DNA of 56,522 bases, taken from the NCBI GenBank assembly GCA_028289465.1, contig JANQPM010000015.1, forward strand, positions 1 through 56,522. Reading direction: 5' to 3'. Positions 8,727-15,318 of the stretch are shown here, in pieces. Position 1 is the first letter of the stretch, and every line of letters starts with the position of its first letter. Source of the DNA: Lysobacterales bacterium (lineage in GTDB: Bacteria; Pseudomonadota; Gammaproteobacteria; Xanthomonadales; SZUA-36). Made by a program: the position numbers and the translations under genes. The notes beneath the pieces were generated by a model. That model saw only the letters and a program-made list of their open reading frames with translations. It ran no database searches and was not told where the DNA came from.

Positions 8727-9677
8727 CTATACCTTTAATCTTAGCGCAGCGGGGATAATACTGAATGAAGCCGGCAGGCGGCCGGGATTTTCACCGTCCA
8801 CATCCAGCAGCACTGTATCCGCACTGGTCGCGTGCAACCGGCGAACGGATTCGGTACGGGTGCGCGCATCGTTGATATGCGTGCCCCGATAAAGCTGGCC
8901 TTGCTTGAGCACGAAATCCCACAGGTTAAAGCCTGACCAGATGGTGGTATTCAATTGCCCGTCATCCACCTGGGCCTGCGGGGCCACGTGCATGCCGCCA
9001 CCAAAATACTGCGCATTGCAGACTGCGTAGTTAGTGATGTGCAGATTCTCGGTATCGCGGCTATCCACCGTGACGCCAACCGGCTGATCCCGATACCTTA
9101 GCAGCGTTCGCAGCGTCGTCAGCGCAAATGACAATCGCGCACCGAAGCGCTTGCCGGTCGACTCCACGGCCTTGGCGACCGCACCGCCGCAACCAAACGA
9201 GGCGACATTGATAAAAATCCGTTCGGCATCTTCGCCGTAGTGATCCACAAATCGAACATGGCCGACATCAATCGTTCTGCTCGAGGTGCCGGACAGGCGT
9301 TCGCAAGCCTCGACCCAGTCCGTTCCCATACCGAAAGTCCGCCGGAAATCCGAGCCGGTTCCCTGCGGGATGAATCCTAGTAGTGCGTCCGGAAACAAGG
9401 CCTGTTTGCCCTCGAAAAACCCGCCGGCAACTTCGTTCAACGTGCCGTCGCCGCCGACCGCGATGACCATGCCGTAGCCATCCCTCAGCGCCTGGCGCGA
9501 CAATTCGGTAGCATGGCCGGGGTATTCGGTAAGCACCTCATCGCAGGTATTGACCGACTGATTCAAAAACCGCCGTATGCGTGGCCAGCGCTTGCCCGTT
9601 TTGCCCGCCGCTGCGGCGGGGTTGATGATCGCGATAACATTTCCGTTGCAAGCACTCATGTGTCTCAATCTGTCCAC
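8727..9677 (-). CDS. Diacylglycerol-kinase-family lipid kinase (YegS/VlmJ type)
   Basis: 316 aa. The DAGK catalytic fold is shown by 'IINPAAAAGK' near residue 18, 'VIAVGGDGTLNEVAGG' near residue 75 and 'IPQGTGSDF' near residue 107; the C-terminal half has the beta-sandwich 'NAQYFGGGMHVAPQAQVDDG'. The start is a GTG at 9677, preceded by a good TGAGGAA ribosome-binding site; an in-frame ATG six codons later is less well placed. The family phosphorylates lipid hydroxyls with ATP. It includes VlmJ, which phosphorylates the seryl-derived hydroxyl of valanimycin hydrate (established knowledge), so in this operon it may act on an azoxy intermediate rather than diacylglycerol. Confidence 0.88.
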   Translation of the reverse strand: MDRLRHMSACNGNVIAIINPAAAAGKTGKRWPRIRRFLNQSVNTCDEVLTEYPGHATELSRQALRDGYGMVIAVGGDGTLNEVAGGFFEGKQALFPDALLGFIPQGTGSDFRRTFGMGTDWVEACERLSGTSSRTIDVGHVRFVDHYGEDAERIFINVASFGCGGAVAKAVESTGKRFGARLSFALTTLRTLLRYRDQPVGVTVDSRDTENLHITNYAVCNAQYFGGGMHVAPQAQVDDGQLNTTIWSGFNLWDFVLKQGQLYRGTHINDARTRTESVRRLHATSADTVLLDVDGENPGRLPASFSIIPAALRLKV

Positions 9678-9705
9678 GGCATTCCTCAGCCGCCGGCCCT
9701 GCCGA

Positions 9706-11247
9706 TCAGTTGACGCTGACCCGGGCCAGAGGCACGGCTTTATTTTGCTCCAGATCCGGCCTCAGTTCATCGCATAGTTGTCCATCGGCATCGGTGACCA
9801 TGGTTGGTTCGAAATAAGATTGAAAGCGGTCGGGCAGCGAAAACAGCGGCTTATACAGCGGACCAATCGGTTCCGAACCGGTCACATAGGTTCGGGGCTC
9901 GCTTTTCTTGCCGCGCTTAAACAGCGTGCCATGATTATGCGCCAATGCCGGCAGACACAGCAGCGCCGAATTGCCCACCGCGCTGATCATCTGCGGTATC
10001 GTCAGTTTTTTCCGGTAGTGGCGATAGAAGTTGACCGCATGCTTCGCAACCTGGCGCTTGTATCCGCGCAGGGTTGGCATGTCCCGCAGGAATTGAACCA
10101 CTTCTTCAACGCTGTCTTTCGGCTTTAATACCAGGGTATTGCCGTCCATATCCCGCAACTTGGTATTCGGCAGAAAAAGCCCTTCATCCAGGCATTCGTA
10201 AAAATAAGGTGTCCGCAGAATCGGAATGGTCAAATTCATGAATGCCGGCAGGGGTATCTCCGGTGTGCGGGTAATAAAGTCAATTTCGTCGTGAATTTCC
10301 GCCAGGCTGCGCTTCGTTGTATCGAAAATCACGCCGTACTGGAAAACCACGCCGTTATCCAGGCAATTGCGAATGGTCTGCACCTGCGGAAGGATCAGAT
10401 TCTGCTTTTTGCGGAAACGCGTCAACTGTTCCGCATCGAAGGACTCGACCCCGCTGAACAGCGCCAGGCAACCGGATTCTCTAGCCAGCCTCAGGTTTTC
10501 TTCCTTCGCAAAAAAATCGTTGGTTACCAGCGCGCTCCAGCCGCCAAACGCCTTTTTCTTCCAATAGGTTTTCAGCAAATCCAGTTTGGCATGGAAAAAG
10601 TCGCGATCGTTGCCGTAAAAATTATTGTCGACAAACAGAATGCAGGTACGCCGGCCGACCGCCTCGATCTGGCGCGCCAGGTGGTCGATATCGTAGACCG
10701 AGTATTTATTGCCCTCTCCGGTCAACGTGCAAAACGAACATTTGAAATTGCAGTTGCGGCTGGATTCCACATAGCCGATAAAGCCCATCCAATTGATCAG
10801 ATCGAAGCGCGGATCCATCGCCGGACTGACATATGCCTGACCGAAAACCTCGCGAACGACATCCTGCAATTCCTCGACATCGCCGATGCAGACATAGTCG
10901 AAGAATTCACGGCTCCTTTCGGGCAGCGCACGGATGGCCTGGCCACCGGCGACCATCACCGCTTTCGGGTTCTTGGTACGGAAATACGCGGACATATGAC
11001 GCATGCGGTCAAACGCGGTTGTCATACCGGTAATCACGACCATATCCGGCCAACTCATCAGCTTCTCGTCTTCAAACGGGCCGGAATGAAGTTCGCTGTA
11101 CAACTTGAGTTCGGCGTGCTGCGGGGCAAAGGCGCCGGCCAGATAAGCCGGACCCACTGCCTGGGGGATAAAATGCGGCCGTCCTTTGAAGCGCCTGGTC
11201 TCATCCAGATAGCAATTGATGATGAGAACTCGAATTTTTCTGGTCAT
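9706..11247 (-). CDS. Radical SAM protein with B12-binding-like N-terminal domain
   Basis: 513 aa from the ATG at 11247, which has GGGGAG just upstream. An open frame continues 40 codons further but overlaps the preceding gene. Residues 1-140 have the Rossmann-like layout of cobalamin-binding domains ('VLIINCYLDET', 'VVITGMTTAF', 'VMVAGGQAI') but lack the DxHxxG cobalamin-ligand motif. Residues 166-173 hold the [4Fe-4S] motif CNFKCSFC (C166, C170, C173), followed by the TIM-barrel half ('LFVDNNFYGND', 'SGVESFDAEQL', 'QYGVIFDTT'). The C-terminal ~130 residues are unassigned. In a lipid or azoxy pathway it might modify the acyl chain or the head group; the reaction cannot be assigned. Confidence 0.85.
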   Translation of the reverse strand: MTRKIRVLIINCYLDETRRFKGRPHFIPQAVGPAYLAGAFAPQHAELKLYSELHSGPFEDEKLMSWPDMVVITGMTTAFDRMRHMSAYFRTKNPKAVMVAGGQAIRALPERSREFFDYVCIGDVEELQDVVREVFGQAYVSPAMDPRFDLINWMGFIGYVESSRNCNFKCSFCTLTGEGNKYSVYDIDHLARQIEAVGRRTCILFVDNNFYGNDRDFFHAKLDLLKTYWKKKAFGGWSALVTNDFFAKEENLRLARESGCLALFSGVESFDAEQLTRFRKKQNLILPQVQTIRNCLDNGVVFQYGVIFDTTKRSLAEIHDEIDFITRTPEIPLPAFMNLTIPILRTPYFYECLDEGLFLPNTKLRDMDGNTLVLKPKDSVEEVVQFLRDMPTLRGYKRQVAKHAVNFYRHYRKKLTIPQMISAVGNSALLCLPALAHNHGTLFKRGKKSEPRTYVTGSEPIGPLYKPLFSLPDRFQSYFEPTMVTDADGQLCDELRPDLEQNKAVPLARVSVN

Positions 11248-11270
11248 GACGCCACTCCCCATATGCTCGA

Positions 11271-12311
11271 TTAAAACGACCGCGTCAGCCGCAACAAATC
11301 GTATACCGCCCGAAACGACAGCGGCTTCGCGGCGATATATTCCGGTTTGACAATGTCGCAACCCCACTTCACTTTGTAGTGGACTTGCGATTTGGCGGGA
11401 TAAACGGACTGTCCATGGTCATGCAATTGCCTTACCACCCAGGCCACGACCCGACTGGCGCCAGGCGGCTCTTCGCCATCGGCCACAAACGGCGTAAAGC
11501 CAAAGTGCAGATATTCGATACCTTCGTCCATCATCCGCTCTATCGCGAATGCGTTGCACAACTCCATAACTCCGACCGGGCAATGCGGCAGACGGCGGGA
11601 TAAATCGTGCAGGTAACCGCTGCGGCGGCCCCAGACCGGCACGTAACTGACAAACCCGACCGGCACGCCGGATTCATCCACGGCGGCAAAGATACGACGC
11701 CCTTCGGGCTCGGGTGCGCCGAATTCGCCAACCATGAATTGCAGCTCCTTTTTCTTTTTGGCCGCGAGCCAGCGCCGGCTGACAGCCTGCAGCTGATCGG
11801 CAAGCGTCTCGGTCCACGGTGTGTCCGCACCCACCTCCAGCGCTTTCACGCCCGCACGTCTGGCGCGCTTGATTTTATTGCGCAATTTCATTTTCGCCGT
11901 GCCGGCAAAACTGTAACCGGCCAGCGACAGCGCAAACGTCGCGCCCAGTTGATTGACCGTCATGTGATGATCCAGGCATAACGGAACCTGGTGTTCGGGC
12001 AACTGCACCATCAATGGCTTCAGGCCACAGGACTGCGTGTCTTCCAGGAACGCTCCGAACAGGTCGGCCTGGGCTTCTTTCGGCGCATGTACGCCAGCCA
12101 GGGATATGCGGTGCCGTCCGTAGTCGCGGTACGCGACAAATCCGGGACAAGCATTTGACGTAAAGCGTGCATTGTTTTTTGACAACGCCAAAAAGCCGGA
12201 CGGGTGATCCATATAGTGCCGCGCATTGACGGACGTCAGTGCGATTTTTTCGGCATCGACTACCGAGCGATATGCAGATCGGTTCGACTGGCTTTCGGCT
12301 AGCACGCCCAT
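11271..12311 (-). CDS. MprF C-terminal-domain aminoacyl-tRNA transferase, VlmA-like
   Basis: 346 aa and soluble. It matches the catalytic, GNAT-like C-terminal domain of lysyl-phosphatidylglycerol synthase (DUF2156): 'MKLRNKIKRARRAG' at residues 141-154, 'SRRWLAAKKKKELQF' at 178-192, 'SGYLHDLSRR' at 231-240 and 'YLHFGFTPF' near 257-265. The family moves an amino acid from aminoacyl-tRNA to a lipid or small-molecule acceptor. Its members include VlmA, which seryl-esterifies isobutylhydroxylamine in valanimycin biosynthesis (established knowledge). Direct adjacency to a small His-rich membrane protein and a diiron protein, the same trio as in azoxy pathways, makes a VlmA-like role more likely than lipid lysinylation. 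The acceptor would be the hydroxylamine of a fatty amine (inference). Confidence 0.8.
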   Translation of the reverse strand: MGVLAESQSNRSAYRSVVDAEKIALTSVNARHYMDHPSGFLALSKNNARFTSNACPGFVAYRDYGRHRISLAGVHAPKEAQADLFGAFLEDTQSCGLKPLMVQLPEHQVPLCLDHHMTVNQLGATFALSLAGYSFAGTAKMKLRNKIKRARRAGVKALEVGADTPWTETLADQLQAVSRRWLAAKKKKELQFMVGEFGAPEPEGRRIFAAVDESGVPVGFVSYVPVWGRRSGYLHDLSRRLPHCPVGVMELCNAFAIERMMDEGIEYLHFGFTPFVADGEEPPGASRVVAWVVRQLHDHGQSVYPAKSQVHYKVKWGCDIVKPEYIAAKPLSFRAVYDLLRLTRSF

Positions 12312-12312
12312 G

Positions 12313-12759
12313 TCATTTCACGGCTTTCATTGAAGCAACGCATTGATCCGGTGCGGCCTCTGCCGGTTCAAAGCTCAAAGACAGCGGCTTGTATGTATTG
12401 CCGAACAATCCGCGATCGCCGGACAGATGAATCGGAAAAGCCATCATGGCCCACTCGAAACCGGAGATGGCATAAGCCCATATCGCAACGATTATTCCCA
12501 GAGTCAGATAAGAATGGGCGACGTTGTACAAATAGTGATAAACCGGTGCAATCGGCCCTCCGCCTGCCCGCCGGTAAGCGATCGCGCCCGGCAGATAGCC
12601 GATCAAGTCGATCAGCACAAAGGCTGCAATGAACCGCCACCAGTTCAACGCCTCGATATGCATGACGGTAAGCACGACGCAGACGACGACGATCGCGATG
12701 TGCTCCAGGCGAACCAGCAGGAACGTACTCGGCGTGTGATAAGGGTTTTTAAGGTCCAT
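12313..12759 (-). CDS. Small His-rich membrane protein, candidate VlmO-like hydrazine synthase
   Basis: 148 aa with about four hydrophobic helices. Several His and Asp residues lie at or inside helix boundaries: H34, D51, H75 and H82 (spaced HYLYNVAH), H111 and D115 (HLSGDRG). This looks like a membrane metal site and also resembles the DUF4260 pattern. Its ATG overlaps the stop of the diiron gene by one base (TAATG) and it ends one base before the VlmA-like gene. In valanimycin biosynthesis a membrane-bound metalloenzyme (VlmO) rearranges the O-seryl hydroxylamine to a hydrazine; the position here and the His pattern fit that job. Sequence identity to VlmO cannot be checked here, so this is inference from context. 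Confidence 0.6.
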   Translation of the reverse strand: MDLKNPYHTPSTFLLVRLEHIAIVVVCVVLTVMHIEALNWWRFIAAFVLIDLIGYLPGAIAYRRAGGGPIAPVYHYLYNVAHSYLTLGIIVAIWAYAISGFEWAMMAFPIHLSGDRGLFGNTYKPLSLSFEPAEAAPDQCVASMKAVK

Positions 12760-13619
12760 TACTTCAGGCCGGCACGCGCCAGAATTCTGGCATGCTGTTT
12801 ATCGATGCTCTCATGGATGGTGCTGATCTGGTCCTTATACGGCGTTTCGGCAATCAGCCGCCCCGGAACAAATTCGGCGTCCGCAAACAGATCCTTATGT
12901 AATTTCGAAACAGAATCAAACAGTTTGACAAACTTCTTCACGTAATACTCAAATACCTCGTTCATCAACAGGCTCGCGTCATGGCACAGACGGATCAGCC
13001 CTGCCCGCCCGGAGCCGCTTTTCGGCGCGTGCAAATTGGCGATATAGATACCGACATTCACATGCCGGGTCTCATCGACAAAAGCGCTTCGAATCAACTT
13101 GGAAAGATAAGGGTCGACCGGCTTCCAATAGCGCTGCTCATACGCATATAAAGGATAGGCCATGCCTTCAAAAACCAGGTTCATCAGAACCAGGGCTTCA
13201 ACGAAACTGCCCCGGTCCACGATTTCATCGCAGTGTTCCAGAAAGCGTTTTAGCGGCGGCGTCTTTATCGCATCGTTGATCGCCGGCCGATCAATATCAA
13301 TGGCTTTGCAGGAATCCGCCAGACGGTTGAAAAAGATCTCGTGATGACGGCCTTCATCAAGCGTCTGCTGAGCAGCGAAATACATGGCTTCATTGGTCGG
13401 TGCGTGCCGGGTCAGCGCCCCGGAAACCCGTAATGCCGCTTCCTCGAAAATCGCAAACAGCGACAAATCCAGGCGGTGCACTTCCGACAGCGGCCGCGAT
13501 TCGGCAATGACCGGAGGCAGAGCCGCTCCGATGGTATCCAGCTCGGTATCTTCCTTGGGCCATTGCCGGTTCGGTACCCGGTCGGTCCAGTGCGCGATCG
13601 AAACATTCGGTGTTGCCAT
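12759..13619 (-). CDS. Ferritin-like diiron oxygenase, candidate VlmB-like azoxy synthase
   Basis: 286 aa and mainly helical. Carboxylate-bridged diiron ligands can be read: E59/E60 (FEE), E89-x-x-H92 (DEGRH), E141 or E151 (VEALV / FEGMAY) and E183-x-x-H186 (DETRH), with H213 as a possible extra ligand as in AurF-type N-oxygenases. The ATG at 13619 has an AGGAAG ribosome-binding site. It is the first gene of the tightly coupled trio with the VlmO-like and VlmA-like genes. VlmB-type diiron enzymes oxidise the hydrazine to an azoxy group (established knowledge). The alternative, an aldehyde-deformylating oxygenase working with the acyl-ACP reductase to make alkanes, is less likely because of length and the neighbours. 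Confidence 0.72.
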   Translation of the reverse strand: MATPNVSIAHWTDRVPNRQWPKEDTELDTIGAALPPVIAESRPLSEVHRLDLSLFAIFEEAALRVSGALTRHAPTNEAMYFAAQQTLDEGRHHEIFFNRLADSCKAIDIDRPAINDAIKTPPLKRFLEHCDEIVDRGSFVEALVLMNLVFEGMAYPLYAYEQRYWKPVDPYLSKLIRSAFVDETRHVNVGIYIANLHAPKSGSGRAGLIRLCHDASLLMNEVFEYYVKKFVKLFDSVSKLHKDLFADAEFVPGRLIAETPYKDQISTIHESIDKQHARILARAGLK

Positions 13620-13639
13620 AACTAGTTCTTCCTAAAGTT

Positions 13640-14986
13640 CTACGACAATGTGCGGCTGGCCGCACGCCGCTTGGACTGTTTGACGGTCATTCGCCAGGCC
13701 GACAGTGCTGCCAGGCCATAGCCGCTTAGCAGCAGAACGGCCAGTTGCTTGCTGGCTTCGCCGGCATTGAAAATCACGCCGATGCCGAGAGCGAATAATG
13801 CGGCGGCGATAGTCCAGGCAAAGGTTTTGTGCCAAAAACCGCTTGCGCTGCCGAATGGCGGCCGTTGCCGTGCGAGCACGGAAACGCCGTATACGAATGC
13901 CGCGGTAATCGCCGCCGACAAGATGGCTGCCTTGTACAAGCCAAAGCGGTAAACCACGACCATGAACAGCAATGCGCATATCAGCAGCGCGGTCAGCGCC
14001 GGTCCGGCAATCAGTCGCCGATCCAGGGTCGCCAGGCCTCGCGGCAGCATTCCCTGGGCCGCCAGTGCGTACACAAACCGGGACAAAGCGAGCAACGCGC
14101 CATTAAACGAAGTAAACGATGCAAACACGCAAACCAGTGCGACAACGATAACCATGGAGGTGCCGCCGGCCTGCTCGGCAACGGCTACCTGCGGAATCGT
14201 GATCGCGCCGGTATCAGTACCATCGAGCGGAGGCAGCACCGAAAAACCCAGAGAAATGGTGGCGTAGAATATGAACAGTACGCCGATACTCAGCGGCAAG
14301 GCCCGGCCCACCGCCCGCGGTTTTGCCACTTCCACATGGGAAGTTAACAATTCAAACCCCAAAAACAAGAACAGCGCCTGGCCGACTGCGGTGCCGAATG
14401 CCACTGTGGACGGGGCTTCCACCCACAAATGCTCAACCAGTTGGCCCTCACGCGCGCTGTTGGCAAGCAACAGGATAGAAAGTCCGACCAGGCTGAAAAA
14501 CAGCGCCAGCATGGCCCAGGTTTGAACCCGATAGCCTATTTTCAGGCCGGATTGACAGATCACCCAGGTCGTAATGATAAACAGCGTAGCGCCAGCAATC
14601 GCCGGCAGACCGGCCAGCCGCTGCAGCAGGCCGCCGACGATCAGGGATTCAAAACCGACGAGAAACATCATCAACAGCAGGTAGGGAACGACAACCGTTA
14701 CTCCGGCCGACCGGCCGAAAGCTCTGGACACATAGGTAATCAAGCCGGCGCCGCTCGGCAGAACATCGGACAGGCGGACGAATACCCGGGCCAGATAAAG
14801 ACACAGCAGGCCCGCCACCGTCACCGCAAGGACCGACCAGACTCCACCGACCAGGTTTTGAATCTCAAACAAGCCGATCGCGCAGACCGACGCCATCGCC
14901 GTGCCGCTGCCGACGGCAACCAGCGAGGCCGTCCCCACCTGTCCGCCGGTAGTGCCGGGCTTTAATTTGATATTTACGCCGGACAT
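13640..14986 (-). CDS. APC-superfamily amino acid/amine permease
   Basis: 448 aa with about twelve hydrophobic segments. The start resembles other APC transporters ('VGTASLVAVGSGTAMASVCAIGLFEI'), with 'LPSGAGLITYVSRAFGR' in the first cytoplasmic loop and 'FLFLGFELLTSHVEVAKPRA' in helix 6 and its loop. Such carriers exchange or import amino acids and amines. Its start overlaps the SCP2-like gene by 13 bp, so it belongs to the operon. It could supply the amino acid or amine substrate, or export a product; direction and substrate are not visible. Confidence 0.85.
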   Translation of the reverse strand: MSGVNIKLKPGTTGGQVGTASLVAVGSGTAMASVCAIGLFEIQNLVGGVWSVLAVTVAGLLCLYLARVFVRLSDVLPSGAGLITYVSRAFGRSAGVTVVVPYLLLMMFLVGFESLIVGGLLQRLAGLPAIAGATLFIITTWVICQSGLKIGYRVQTWAMLALFFSLVGLSILLLANSAREGQLVEHLWVEAPSTVAFGTAVGQALFLFLGFELLTSHVEVAKPRAVGRALPLSIGVLFIFYATISLGFSVLPPLDGTDTGAITIPQVAVAEQAGGTSMVIVVALVCVFASFTSFNGALLALSRFVYALAAQGMLPRGLATLDRRLIAGPALTALLICALLFMVVVYRFGLYKAAILSAAITAAFVYGVSVLARQRPPFGSASGFWHKTFAWTIAAALFALGIGVIFNAGEASKQLAVLLLSGYGLAALSAWRMTVKQSKRRAASRTLS

Positions 14987-15318
14987 AACATGGTCACGAT
15001 GTAGTCCAGCCGCATGAAATGTTCTTCCGCGCCCTGAACGGTCAGCTCACCGAACATATAGGGTTCGTTCGGGTCCCGGCGCAATTCGAGAATATCCTGC
15101 AGCACTTCCTGGCTGGCGGTGACGATCAAGTCCGCCGCGTCCATCGGCTGCCCCATACTGGAAACGCGGCCCTGTTCGACTTCCAGCGTAATCGTCTCGC
15201 CGCTGTCCTCGGCCACCAGCGCAATCTTTGAGTCCCATTCATTGTGCTGCTCGACCAGTTGTTCGGCGGCATGATAGGTGGCCACAAAATCGTCTAATGC
15301 CCGGGACAAAACCGTCAT
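14974..15318 (-). CDS. SCP2-like lipid-binding domain protein
   Basis: 114 aa. The pattern of a beta-sheet with 'VSSMGQPMDAADLIVTAS', an intervening helix 'EVLQDILEL' and a closing 'FGELTVQGAEEHFMRL' matches the SCP2 sterol-carrier fold, which encloses a hydrophobic ligand. The ATG overlaps the preceding gene's stop as ATGA, with GGAGGAG just upstream, so expression is coupled to the aminotransferase-reductase fusion. It may hold or hand over the long-chain aldehyde or amine made by that fusion; this is inference from position. Confidence 0.65.
   Translation of the reverse strand: MTVLSRALDDFVATYHAAEQLVEQHNEWDSKIALVAEDSGETITLEVEQGRVSSMGQPMDAADLIVTASQEVLQDILELRRDPNEPYMFGELTVQGAEEHFMRLDYIVTMLCPA

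Noticed and set aside
10291..11274. 327-aa plus-strand open frame across the radical SAM gene
   Set aside because: Opposes an intact gene with CxxxCxxC and belongs to the codon-bias shadow of the minus-strand operon.
11247..11367. Forty-codon N-terminal extension of the radical SAM protein
   Set aside because: It would overlap the preceding gene by about 100 bases, whereas the ATG at 11247 has GGGGAG in place and begins at the first strand of the domain.
12343..12945. 200-aa plus-strand open frame over the membrane and diiron genes
   Set aside because: Opposite-strand shadow; the minus-strand genes have overlapping starts and stops and intact motifs.
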